From JAUSPI01 sp964454305 (GTDB taxonomy: Bacteria; Desulfobacterota; Syntrophia; Syntrophales; JADFWA01), in the NCBI GenBank assembly GCA_964454305.1, contig CAYVXX010000037.1, positions 1 to 21,896 on the forward strand: a DNA stretch of 21,896 bases. The letters run 5' to 3'. Below are positions 7,743 through 16,240 of the stretch, piece by piece (the stretch's first letter is position 1; the number at the start of each line of letters is the position of its first letter). Under the pieces are notes generated by a model that was not told where the DNA came from, did not search any database, and saw only the letters and a list, made by a program, of their open reading frames with translations. Position numbers and translations under genes: made by a program.

Positions 7743-7771
7743 CTGATAGCACATGAAGCCTTATCGGTCAA
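7743..7771 (-). promoter_or_regulatory. Possible mazG promoter
   Basis: On the minus strand TTGACC (7766-7771) and TATCAG (7743-7748) are 17 bases apart. The match is moderate; the transcript would have a leader of about 100 bases containing the small inverted repeat TGTCA-AAAC-TGACA near 7694-7707. Confidence 0.3.
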
Positions 7772-7796
7772 TTTATCCTTGATCCACAAAATTATA

Positions 7797-7825
7797 TTGA
7801 CACGGGACGTTCCGTTTCCTATTAC
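7797..7825 (+). promoter_or_regulatory. Sigma70-type promoter for the acyl-CoA synthetase gene
   Basis: A perfect TTGACA at 7797-7802, 17 bases, then TATTAC at 7820-7825 (four of six). The start of transcription would fall near 7832, giving a leader of about 40 bases ahead of the GTG at 7873, which includes the GGGGGG ribosome binding site. It is the best promoter in the divergent mazG/synthetase gap. Confidence 0.5.
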
Positions 7826-7872
7826 AGTCTCTATAACGGTTTTTAAATTATGCAAAGGGGGGTGGTTTTCTC

Positions 7873-9966
7873 GTGCGAAAGTTCTTTGAGCCGGAATCGG
7901 TTGTTGTGGTAGGAGCTACCCATAAGACTGGAGCAGGAGCTTTTAACAACGTTGAGTGTATGTTAAGGTACGGGTATAAAGGCAGAATCTATCCGATAAA
8001 CCCGAATACCTCGGAAATATGTGGCATCAAAGCATATTCTTCAATTCTGGAAGTTCCGGAGACAGCGGATCTGGCGTTGATCTCCGTGGGGAGAGATCGG
8101 GTTATGCCGATATTTGAACGGTGCGTGCAGGCCGGTATCCGACGGGTAATCATCATCAGCCAGGGTTTTGCAGATGCCGACCGACGGGGTGTGGAATTAC
8201 AGGAACAGATTGCCGTCCTCGCCCGGGAGAATGGGGTGCGCGTAGTTGGACCCAATACCATAGGGACACTTAACAATTTTCTGCATTTCACCACTGGTTT
8301 TGTCGATCTGCCAATTCCCGAAAAGGTCTATCCCATTTCGGTAGTAACCCAGACCGGTGTGATTCTGGTTGCTTCCTCAGGTTTCACTTACAAAAGCTGG
8401 GGGAAGGCTATTGATATCGGTAACAGTTGCGACGTCGATTTTGTTGATGCGCTGGAGTACTTTGCCGATGATCCTGACACCAAGGTAATTGCCGTTCACA
8501 TGGAAGGTATTAAACGCGGGCGGGAGTTTCTGGAAATCGCCTCCAGGATTGCTTTGAAGAAACCTATTATAGTGTTAAAAACAGGCCGCAGCAAGGCGGG
8601 CGCCGAGGCGGCGGTTTCCCACACCGGCTCTCTTGTTGGTGAAGACGATGTATTCAGCGCAGCCTTTAACCGGGCTGGAATCATTCGCGTAAAAGATGGA
8701 TCCGAACTGAGAGATGCCGTTCATTCTTTACTGTTCCTTCAGGAGATGGAAGGGCCAAGGTTAGGGGTTATATCGGTCACCGGCGCCGGCGGTATTATGT
8801 CTGCCGATGCCTGTGAAGACTTTGAATTGGCGTTGGCGGATATTCCCCCCGGTTTACCGGAGAAACTGACGGAAGGAATTCCGGAATGGATTCACATCAC
8901 CAACCCTATTGATATTTGGCCGGTGGGTATGATCGGGGGCAACTTCCGGGAAGTTTACAAAGAAGCCATGACCGATTTGCTGAAGTCACCGGATGTGGAC
9001 GGGGTTCTGGTGATTATTATCGCTCCGAGTTCCCCGCTTCATGCCACTGACTACGTAGCTGAAGTCGTGGCGGCGGCGCGACGGGAGACTGGTAACCGCA
9101 AACCGATCGCCATGTGTATATACATGGATAGTGCCTCTTCCACAATCGATCAGTGCGAATCTATCGATGCCGTAGCGTGCTTTGACTCCATCGAGCAAGC
9201 CGTAAGGGGACTATCCTTCTGTCATCGCTACCACCAGATACGGCGGCGAAAGTTTCCTTCTCCAAAAAGTTTCTCTTTTAACCGGCAGCATGTGGATGCG
9301 TCACTCACAAAAGGCAGGGATCAGAAAATTCTTTTGGAAGAAGATGCCCTTTGTCTGCTGGCTGCTTTTGGAATTCCTGTAGCGAGAGGTATAGTGGCCG
9401 CCAGCATGGAGGAGTTGATAGCCGAGGCAGAAAATTTCACCTATCCGCTGGTTCTGAAGCTGGCAGGCGCTGCCTTTGTTCATAAGAGCGAGTGGGGCGG
9501 TGTAATAACCGGAATTGGAAACGTCGATGGACTTCGCAATGCCTTCCACAAAATAGTAGACAACGTACGTCTTCGCGACCCTGATGTCCGGATTGAGGCG
9601 TTCCAATTGCAGGAGCAGGCAAAAGGATTGGAACTGCTTTTTGGTTTGAAACAGGATACTCAGTTCGGTCAGGTAATCGCCTGTGGCATGGGAGGAATTT
9701 ACACTGAAGTGTTCCGTGATATTAGCCGGGAACTTGTACCTGTTGACCGCATGCAGGCTGAAAAGATGCTGAAAACATTGAAAATGTATCCGTTATTGAC
9801 AGGAGTGCGAGGTGAAGAAGCGGTAAACATCGAAGCGCTACTCGATGTCCTGGAAAGACTTTCTTTTCTGGCTGCCATAATCCCTGACATTGCGGAGCTG
9901 GATATCAATCCGCTGATTGCAGCGGTGGATGGCTGTAAGGCGGTGGATGCTCGGATTGTGTGGTAA
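7873..9966 (+). CDS. ADP-forming acyl-CoA synthetase (fused alpha-beta subunits)
   Basis: Predicted to interconvert an acyl-CoA (often acetyl-CoA) plus ADP and phosphate with the free acid, CoA and ATP, a substrate-level phosphorylation step of anaerobes; substrate range cannot be read from the sequence. The 697 residues contain, in order, a CoA-binding Rossmann domain (about 5-130, VVVGATHKTGAG), two succinyl-CoA-synthetase-like domains with the phosphorylated histidine in EAAVSHTGSLVGEDDV (His250), and an ATP-grasp domain (about 484-697) with FVHKSEWGGV and AELDINPLI. This is the alpha-then-beta fusion order. No GNAT domain follows, so it is not a Pat-type protein acetyltransferase. Start is GTG at 7873 with AAAGGGGGG about 10 bases upstream. 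In VVTQTGVIL a Thr replaces the more usual Ser of this loop. Confidence 0.88.
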   Translation: MRKFFEPESVVVVGATHKTGAGAFNNVECMLRYGYKGRIYPINPNTSEICGIKAYSSILEVPETADLALISVGRDRVMPIFERCVQAGIRRVIIISQGFADADRRGVELQEQIAVLARENGVRVVGPNTIGTLNNFLHFTTGFVDLPIPEKVYPISVVTQTGVILVASSGFTYKSWGKAIDIGNSCDVDFVDALEYFADDPDTKVIAVHMEGIKRGREFLEIASRIALKKPIIVLKTGRSKAGAEAAVSHTGSLVGEDDVFSAAFNRAGIIRVKDGSELRDAVHSLLFLQEMEGPRLGVISVTGAGGIMSADACEDFELALADIPPGLPEKLTEGIPEWIHITNPIDIWPVGMIGGNFREVYKEAMTDLLKSPDVDGVLVIIIAPSSPLHATDYVAEVVAAARRETGNRKPIAMCIYMDSASSTIDQCESIDAVACFDSIEQAVRGLSFCHRYHQIRRRKFPSPKSFSFNRQHVDASLTKGRDQKILLEEDALCLLAAFGIPVARGIVAASMEELIAEAENFTYPLVLKLAGAAFVHKSEWGGVITGIGNVDGLRNAFHKIVDNVRLRDPDVRIEAFQLQEQAKGLELLFGLKQDTQFGQVIACGMGGIYTEVFRDISRELVPVDRMQAEKMLKTLKMYPLLTGVRGEEAVNIEALLDVLERLSFLAAIIPDIAELDINPLIAAVDGCKAVDARIVW

Positions 9967-9967
9967 T

Positions 9968-11389
9968 ATGATCAAAAACTATTTGAGACATTTAAAAGAT
10001 GAAGAGCTCTATATCGTTGGAGGGGCCATCAGGGATAGAATCTTAAAAAGATATTCTCCCGACATTGATATTGTGTTTCCTTACGGCACACACGAAGTGG
10101 CTGTAGATTTTGCAGATAAGATGGGAGGGGCATATATTTTACTTGATGATGAACCTCGCCAGAAAACGGAGCGAGTTGTTATTAAGTCACATGATGAAAC
10201 TTTCGTATTCGATTTCGCGAAGATGCAAGGGGCATCTATCAAGGAAGACCTGGAGAAAAGAGATTTTACCATCAATGCCATGGCACTTCCGCTTGTGGAC
10301 TATCTGGAAAACAGGTTTGATTTATTGATTGATCCTTTTGGTGGTCAGGATGGCATTTGCAGGAAGAAGATAGAAATGCTGACCGATGGATCTTTCAAGG
10401 ATGATCCGCTTCGAATGCTCCGGGCATTACGTTTTGCCGGGCAGCTTGGTTTTGCGGTAGATATGAAAACCCGGAAAAGTATTATCCGGAATCGCCGTGA
10501 ATTGAAGAAGGTTTCGTGGGAGAGAATCAGGGATGAGTTTTTCAAGATCCTCTCTCTGTCCCCTTGCATCCCACATATTGTTGATATGGATGGTCTCGGA
10601 CTCCTTGAGGAGATTTTGCCGGAGATTTTGTCCATGAAGGGGGTGCATCAGAACGGTTACCACCATCTTTACGTCTGGGAACATATACTCCTCTCTCTTA
10701 AGAATATCGATATCGTGATGAATAATCCCGAGGATTATTTCGCCGGATATTCTCTGAATTTGAAAGAGTATCTTAAAACAGAATTAGTTTTCGGGAGAAG
10801 CAAAGATAGTATTATAAAGCTGGCAACATTGCTTCACGATTCCGGAAAACCTGAGACTGCAAGCAAAAACGTTGATGGCTGCGTCAAATTTATTGGACAT
10901 GAGGATGCGGGCAGGAGGATAGCGGAAAAAGTTACCCGGCGCTTGAAGTTGAGCAACAGAGAAATTAGTTTTGTGAAGGATTTGGTTGGAAATCATATGC
11001 ACCTGATCAACTTTTCTTTTCTTGACTCGCTTTCTCAAAAGGGAGTCCTCCGCTTTTTTAGAAAAAATCCTGAAGAATTCTGGGCTTATTTTATATTGTT
11101 TTTTGCAGATTCTATGGCGGCTCTCGGCCTGGATGTGCAAGTGAACAGGATGTCAAAAATCAGGAAGATTACAAAAGAGATGCTCGATAAATATTATCAC
11201 GAGTTCAAACCTCGAATTGAGAAACCACGTTTGGTTACGGGGAAAGATTTGATTGATACGTTTGATCTTTCCCCCGGTCCGTTTTTAGGCAGAATACTCG
11301 AAAAGGTAGAAGAAATTCAGATGGAGGGGCGTATAAAAGACAGGGAGGAAGCCCTAAGATATGTGGAAGAGATTATCGGTAACGACTGA
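9968..11389 (+). CDS. CCA-adding / poly(A) polymerase family nucleotidyltransferase with HD domain
   Basis: Class II nucleotidyltransferase of the tRNA CCA-adding/poly(A) polymerase family, 473 residues. Catalytic elements are GGAIRD (residues 18-23), DIDIV (32-36, metal-binding acids) and KRDFTINAMA. DPLRMLRALRF and SWERIRDEF follow as the nucleotide-selecting and neck motifs. A C-terminal HD domain is visible from HHLYVWEHILLSL through LATLLHDSGKP to FIGHEDAGRRIAEK. Whether it adds CCA, only A or only CC to tRNA, or polyadenylates RNA, cannot be settled here, so no symbol is given. Start is ATG 9968, one base after the synthetase stop; the upstream in-frame ATG at 9917 lies inside that gene and would add unlikely residues. 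No ribosome binding site is obvious, so translation is probably coupled to the synthetase. Confidence 0.9.
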   Translation: MIKNYLRHLKDEELYIVGGAIRDRILKRYSPDIDIVFPYGTHEVAVDFADKMGGAYILLDDEPRQKTERVVIKSHDETFVFDFAKMQGASIKEDLEKRDFTINAMALPLVDYLENRFDLLIDPFGGQDGICRKKIEMLTDGSFKDDPLRMLRALRFAGQLGFAVDMKTRKSIIRNRRELKKVSWERIRDEFFKILSLSPCIPHIVDMDGLGLLEEILPEILSMKGVHQNGYHHLYVWEHILLSLKNIDIVMNNPEDYFAGYSLNLKEYLKTELVFGRSKDSIIKLATLLHDSGKPETASKNVDGCVKFIGHEDAGRRIAEKVTRRLKLSNREISFVKDLVGNHMHLINFSFLDSLSQKGVLRFFRKNPEEFWAYFILFFADSMAALGLDVQVNRMSKIRKITKEMLDKYYHEFKPRIEKPRLVTGKDLIDTFDLSPGPFLGRILEKVEEIQMEGRIKDREEALRYVEEIIGND

Positions 11390-11447
11390 AAAGAAAAAAT
11401 AATCCGATTGAACTGAACAGCGAGTGCATTATTCTTCGAATTACTTC

Positions 11448-11474
11448 GTTCCCCGCAACTTGTTGTGGGGGAAC
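11448..11474. repeat. Hairpin repeat in the convergent gap after the nucleotidyltransferase gene
   Basis: GTTCCCCGCAAC and GTTGTGGGGGAAC form a near-perfect stem around TT (one base-pair irregularity). No T run follows, so it is not a textbook terminator. It sits in the 179-base gap between convergent genes and may be a dispersed palindrome or a factor-dependent 3' end. The rest of the gap is AT-rich, ending in a 14-bp AT palindrome (11556-11569) that touches the pump gene stop codon. Confidence 0.5.
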
Positions 11475-11568
11475 TTCAATCTTACGACGGTGATTTCGAG
11501 CCTAAAAATACCCGCCTAAGGCCTGAAAACAGGTTTTAAATAGCCATATTACCTTATATATTAATATA

Positions 11569-14500
11569 TTATCTTGGTCCGACCCCCCATTTGACGATTT
11601 TCAGGTCCAGGACGGCGATGGCGTAAAGGACGGGGACCAGAAGGAGGGTGATGAAAGTCGCCACGGTGAGTCCCCCGATCTGGGCATAGCAGAGGGGTTG
11701 CCACAGAGGGCCGCCGTGGATGGCCAGGGGAAAGAGGGCGAAGACCGTTGCCGCCACGGTGATCATGACAGGCCGGAGGCGGACGATCCCCGCATCCAGG
11801 AGGGCCTGCTGGAGGGGCTCTCCCTTTTCATGCATTTCCTCGATGAAATCAAAGAGCACGATGACGTGGCTGATGATGACGCCGATGAGGCTCACGATGC
11901 CGAGAAAGGCCATGAACCCGAAGGGGGCCCCCATGAGGGCCAAGGCCATCATCGCCCCGGCCATGCCGTAAGGGATGGCGGCGAAGACGATGAAGGGCTT
12001 CACGGCGTTTTTGAACTGGATCACCAGGGCGATGAAGATGGCGAAGATGGAGATGGCCATGACCACGGCGAGCTGCCGGAATCCCTTGACCTGTTCCTCC
12101 TGCTCGCCGCCGATTTCCAGGCGGTATCCCGGGGGCAGGTCCTTTGTCAGCTCCTTTATGGCCGGCTCGGCTTTCCCGATAATTTCGGAGGGGAGGATCC
12201 CCCCGGCGGGGAAGCAGGAAACGGTAAATGTCCTGAACTGGTTCCGCCGCATGATTTTTCCTGTCTCCATGGTGTAATCGACGGTGGAAACCTGACGTAG
12301 CGGGACCTTCTGGTTTCCTTCAAGTGAATAGACGTAAAGATTCCGGATGTCCGAGAGCTGCGACCGTTCCTGCTGGCGGAGCCGGACAAGGAGGGGGATC
12401 TGCTTGTTCCTCTCCCGGAGAACGGAAACTGGGAAGCCGCTCATACCCGCGACGGACGACACGGCCACGTCGAGATTGCTGATCCCGGCGAGGTTCGCCT
12501 GGTCCGGATCGACCTTGAGACGAACGGTGAAGCTTTCCGCCCCCCAGTCATCCCGGATGCGCTCCGCCCCTGGGATGGCCCGGAAAATGTCCTTGACCTT
12601 CTCGGCGAACTGCCGGAGGGTGGGGATATCCTCCCCGGAAATACGGATCGAAACGGGGATCCCGACGGGTTTGGCGTTCTCGAGCTGGCGGACGTCGATG
12701 CGGGTCCCGGGAACCTCCCGGGAGAGGGCATCCTGCATGGGATCGGCGAGTTTTCCCGTATCGTGCTTGTCGTTCACCTGGAGGATAAGTTCGGCGTAAT
12801 TAAGCTCTTGCTGTTCCGGTTCAACAGAGAACCAAAAACGCGGCCCGCCGCCGCCGACAAAAGTGGTTATGGAGTGGAGGACGTTCGGGCCGAAGCTTTC
12901 CGTGAAGCCCTGGATGACCTTTTCCGCCTCCACGGCCGAAGCGTCCGTCGACGAGAGGGTAGCGTCCTCGGGGAGCCAGACGTCCACATAGGAAAGATAA
13001 CTCAGGTCCTTGGGGAAGAACTGGGTCTTCAACTGGGACATGAAAAAGCCACCGAGGGCCAGGAAGGCGAGAGAGCCGGCAAGGACCTTCCAGCGGTGTG
13101 CGATGGCCAAGCTTCCTACCCGGAAATAGAACCCCGTGAACCCCTTCGCCCGCCGTTCCTCCAGCGACGGCTCCATCTTGCCGCTCGGCCTGAGGAGGTG
13201 GTAGGAAATCAGTGGCGTGAAGGTGAGGGAAATGATCCAGGAGGAGATGAGGGCGCAGGTCATGACCACGGGCAGCGTGTAAAGAAACTGGCCGATATCT
13301 CCCGACAGGATCAGGAAGGGGAGGTAGGCCACGATGTTCGTTACCGTGGCGAAGAACATGGCCTTGGCGAGCTCCGTGGGACCGATCCAGGCGGCGGCGA
13401 GGGCGGGCCTTCCCGTGGCGAGCTCCCTTTTGATGGCGTCCCCGGCGACGACGGGAACATCGACGAGGAGTCCCAGGGCGAGGATGAGGGAGCCGATGGA
13501 GATCTGCTGGAGATCGAGCCCCAGGAGGTGCATCATCCCGAAGGTCATGGCGAGGGCCAGCGGGATGGCTGCCGCCAGGAGCAGGGCGGATCGCCATTCC
13601 CAGAATCCGATGAGGGCTATGAGGACCACAAGGGCGATGGCCTCGTAGAGGCTTTTCATGAAAAGATCGATGTTTTCCCTGACCTGGAGAGGCTGGTCCG
13701 AGGTCTTGGCGATAATCAGGTCTTCCGGGAGGCGCTGCTTCAGGTTTTCAAGGCTCAAGTCCACGGTCTTCCCGAACTCGCCGATCTGCTCGCCCGGCCG
13801 CATCTGGACGGCCAGGGTGACCGCCCGGTTCCGCTGCCAGCGACCCGACCCGTCCCGCCAGGTGTAAAAATTGAGAAAACGGGCTGGGCTTTCATATCCC
13901 CGGACGATGTCCACGAGATCACGGAGGTAGACGGGAGCCCCCTGGGCCGTGGCGGCGATGATCACATTCCCGATTTCCTTTTCATTCTTGAATTCACCGG
14001 AGGGGTCTATGGTGAGGTTTTTTCCCGTGACCTCGATGATGCCCCCGGGCAGGGTGATGTTCCGGGCGTTCAGGATATTTCGGATCTTTCCCGGCTGGAG
14101 GCCGTAAGAGGCGAGACGTTCCTGGGAATATTCGAGATAGATCGCTTCCGGGAGGATTCCGTACCGGGAGATCTTGGAAACCTGGGGGACAGTGTGAAGA
14201 GTCTTCTGGATCAGGTCGGTGAAATCGTCGAGTTCCCGGTAGGTGTACTTCTCCCCGGCGGACTCGGCGAGGATTTCCTCGGTCGTTCCGGGGTCACGGA
14301 TGAGAACGGGCTGCCACGAGTCGGGGTGGAATTCCGAGGCGTGAAGGCGTTCACGGATGAAACGCTCCCCGTAGGCCCGGATGTCCTCATCGGTGGAATC
14401 GGAGAGGCCGTCGAGACCGATGAAACCCCGGCCCTCCAGGAGCCGGCCCTGTCTGAGAAGGTCGTCCCTTTCGATTGACCGTGCGAAGATTTCGAGGGCG

Positions 14501-15117
14501 GGGCGGATCATCTTTGGGTTGATGGAGGCTGGAAAGTTGTAAATGATCGTCACAACGCCGGGATTTCCGGACCGGCCGGACTTTTCCCGGACTTCTTCGA
14601 TGACCCGCCTGACCTGAGCGGACCGGAGGGCGATCTCCACTTCCCCCGCCCTGGGGCTTGCCACCGTGAGCATGAGGGCAGCTGTGTCGCCGAAGTCCTT
14701 GATGAAGGTGACGGGCCCGGCGCCCTCGGGAAGGTCCCGGATGCCGTCGAGCTTCCCTTTGATGTCGTCGAATTCCTTGCTCGTTTCCGTCACGTTTTCG
14801 CCCAAGGTGACGTATACTACGGATACGCTCCCCCGGGTGTTGGAGACGATTTTTTCCACCTTGGCGTTCTCGGCGATCTTCTCTTCAATTTTCCGGGTCA
14901 CCAACTGTTCCATTTTTTCGGCGCTGGCCCCGGGCCAGGGGCAGATGGCCACGGCCACCCGGACGGGGGTCTCGGGGTCTTTGCGCTTGGGCATCTCCAG
15001 GACCGCGAAGACACCCCAGAAAACAACCGCCACAAGAAGGACCCAGGAGACATGGCGGTTCTCCACGAAAAACCGGGCACTGTTCCAACCGCTGGAGTCA
15101 GGTCTTGAATCGTGCAT
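11569..15117 (-). CDS. RND family efflux pump, inner-membrane permease
   Basis: Proton-driven tripartite pump subunit of the HAE1/AcrB superfamily. At 1182 residues it is longer than AcrB (1049). First membrane helix about 22-41, then the conserved PGASAEKMEQLVTRKIEE porter entry. Residues about 154-288 form an extra stretch absent from AcrB, between the first porter strands and the YTYRELDDFTDLI segment. The TM4 signature reads LGLLVDVPVV: Asp553 matches AcrB Asp407 but the second Asp is Val554. In TM10 the position of AcrB Lys940 is Ser1083 (SHVIVLFDF), while Thr1120 in LRPVMIT matches Thr978. Substrate is unknown; drugs, lipids or other hydrophobic compounds are all possible. ATG at 15117 lies one base after the adaptor stop. 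GC content is visibly higher than in flanking genes. Confidence 0.9.
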   Translation of the reverse strand: MHDSRPDSSGWNSARFFVENRHVSWVLLVAVVFWGVFAVLEMPKRKDPETPVRVAVAICPWPGASAEKMEQLVTRKIEEKIAENAKVEKIVSNTRGSVSVVYVTLGENVTETSKEFDDIKGKLDGIRDLPEGAGPVTFIKDFGDTAALMLTVASPRAGEVEIALRSAQVRRVIEEVREKSGRSGNPGVVTIIYNFPASINPKMIRPALEIFARSIERDDLLRQGRLLEGRGFIGLDGLSDSTDEDIRAYGERFIRERLHASEFHPDSWQPVLIRDPGTTEEILAESAGEKYTYRELDDFTDLIQKTLHTVPQVSKISRYGILPEAIYLEYSQERLASYGLQPGKIRNILNARNITLPGGIIEVTGKNLTIDPSGEFKNEKEIGNVIIAATAQGAPVYLRDLVDIVRGYESPARFLNFYTWRDGSGRWQRNRAVTLAVQMRPGEQIGEFGKTVDLSLENLKQRLPEDLIIAKTSDQPLQVRENIDLFMKSLYEAIALVVLIALIGFWEWRSALLLAAAIPLALAMTFGMMHLLGLDLQQISIGSLILALGLLVDVPVVAGDAIKRELATGRPALAAAWIGPTELAKAMFFATVTNIVAYLPFLILSGDIGQFLYTLPVVMTCALISSWIISLTFTPLISYHLLRPSGKMEPSLEERRAKGFTGFYFRVGSLAIAHRWKVLAGSLAFLALGGFFMSQLKTQFFPKDLSYLSYVDVWLPEDATLSSTDASAVEAEKVIQGFTESFGPNVLHSITTFVGGGGPRFWFSVEPEQQELNYAELILQVNDKHDTGKLADPMQDALSREVPGTRIDVRQLENAKPVGIPVSIRISGEDIPTLRQFAEKVKDIFRAIPGAERIRDDWGAESFTVRLKVDPDQANLAGISNLDVAVSSVAGMSGFPVSVLRERNKQIPLLVRLRQQERSQLSDIRNLYVYSLEGNQKVPLRQVSTVDYTMETGKIMRRNQFRTFTVSCFPAGGILPSEIIGKAEPAIKELTKDLPPGYRLEIGGEQEEQVKGFRQLAVVMAISIFAIFIALVIQFKNAVKPFIVFAAIPYGMAGAMMALALMGAPFGFMAFLGIVSLIGVIISHVIVLFDFIEEMHEKGEPLQQALLDAGIVRLRPVMITVAATVFALFPLAIHGGPLWQPLCYAQIGGLTVATFITLLLVPVLYAIAVLDLKIVKWGVGPR

Positions 15118-15118
15118 T

Positions 15119-16240
15119 TTACGGAATGATTTTTACTTTTTCGCCGTCGATGAGAAGAGGAGCGCCGGCGGTGACGATTTCCTCTCCTTCTTTCAAACCT
15201 TCCTGGATCGCTACCTGGTTGCCCAGGATGTTCCCCGGCCGGACGATGCGAAGCGTGGCGATAGCGGCATTTCCCTGTTTTTCAATAACAAAGACGGCAT
15301 ACCCTGAGGGGTCGTTCCGGGGCCGGACAATGGCATTCAGGGGGATGGCGGGGCGTGAAGGCGCCGTTTTCGCCGTGTCCATTTCGAGGGAAGTGATCAT
15401 CCCTGTCCGGAGGTGCTTCGTGTCGTTAGGAACAGAGATTTCCACTTCGAAAACCCGGTTCATAGGGTCGGCGGAAGGGGAGATACTCGTGATCTTTCCT
15501 TTAAAGGTCTCTCCGGGAAAGACTTCCGTCGTGATTTCCTGGGGGCTTCCGACTGTCAGGTTTTCCATCACCACGTCGGGAACCCCGAAAACAGCCTTCA
15601 CGGAAGAGATGTCGGCCAGGACAAAAGCCGGCGATCCCGGACCGGCGAGGCTTCCGATTTCGATCAGCCGTTTCAGGATCACCCCGTCCATGGGGGCCTT
15701 CAGGCTGCAGTCCCGGAGTGCCGTTTCTGCTTCTTCCAGAAAGGCCTTCGCTCTTTGAACCTGGGATCCGGCAACTTCGAAACGGGTCTGGATTCCGTCA
15801 TAGTCCGCCCGGGTCAAGCTGTTCTCGCGAAAGAGGTTTTCTGCTCGCATCAGGTCTTCTCGGGCTTTCGAAAGGGACGATGAGGCTTCTGAGAGGCCTG
15901 CCCGTGCCTGGTTCACCCTGGCGGCGTATTCCGTCTCCCGGATGCGGGCCAGAACATTGTTGGAAAGGACGGTGTTCCCTTCCTGGATGAGGCGGTTTCC
16001 ACTGCCCGGGGGTCCTTTCCGGATCTCTTCCACATAGCCGCCTACCCGGAAGGCGAGGATCACCTGGCGGCAGGGAATGATGCTTGCGGAATAGCGGGAG
16101 GTGTCGCCGCCGCCCTGCATGGTGACCCTGGTGATGCGGACGGCCTTGAGGGGCTTTTCATAGTTTTCCTTCCGGTCGCATCCTGAAAGGAACAAGAAAA
16201 GGGTGATCATGAACAGTGAAAGTGCTCGTTTCCCGGTCAT
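15119..16240 (-). CDS. RND efflux periplasmic adaptor lipoprotein (membrane fusion protein)
   Basis: Bridges the RND pump to the outer-membrane channel. The 373-residue precursor starts with a lipoprotein signal peptide: basic MTGKRA, hydrophobic core, and lipobox FLSGC with the lipidated Cys21. Next come the first half of the lipoyl/barrel-sandwich domain (FRVGGYVEEI, about 64-73), an alpha-helical hairpin rich in Ala/Glu/Arg (about 108-178, NQARAGLSEASSSLSKARED), the second lipoyl half (SLKAPMDGVILKRLIEIG), and a beta-barrel with a membrane-proximal domain to the end. Start ATG 16240 directly follows the TolC stop (TGA then ATG) and its own stop is one base before the pump ATG, so the three genes are one translationally coupled operon. 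Confidence 0.92.
   Translation of the reverse strand: MTGKRALSLFMITLFLFLSGCDRKENYEKPLKAVRITRVTMQGGGDTSRYSASIIPCRQVILAFRVGGYVEEIRKGPPGSGNRLIQEGNTVLSNNVLARIRETEYAARVNQARAGLSEASSSLSKAREDLMRAENLFRENSLTRADYDGIQTRFEVAGSQVQRAKAFLEEAETALRDCSLKAPMDGVILKRLIEIGSLAGPGSPAFVLADISSVKAVFGVPDVVMENLTVGSPQEITTEVFPGETFKGKITSISPSADPMNRVFEVEISVPNDTKHLRTGMITSLEMDTAKTAPSRPAIPLNAIVRPRNDPSGYAVFVIEKQGNAAIATLRIVRPGNILGNQVAIQEGLKEGEEIVTAGAPLLIDGEKVKIIP

Noticed and set aside
7873..9966. Protein acetyltransferase of the Pat type
   Set aside because: The core matches, but there is no GNAT domain and the phosphohistidine motif is intact, favouring an active ADP-forming acyl-CoA synthetase.
9917..9967. Upstream start for the nucleotidyltransferase
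   Set aside because: The extra 17 residues overlap the synthetase coding region, are rich in Trp and Arg and precede the family's normal N-terminus; ATG 9968 fits better.
11448..11474. Intrinsic terminator for the convergent genes
   Set aside because: The stem is good, but there is no T run after it on either strand, so I list it only as a hairpin repeat.
11698..12300. 200-codon plus-strand ORF antisense to the RND C-terminus
   Set aside because: Low-complexity acidic/His-rich translation with no family resemblance; explained by the opposite coding strand.
12763..14478. 571-codon plus-strand ORF antisense to the RND pump gene
   Set aside because: Composition is very rich in Gly, Glu, Asp and Arg with no recognisable fold. 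GC-rich coding DNA commonly leaves such open antisense frames, and the minus-strand frame encodes a clear RND protein.
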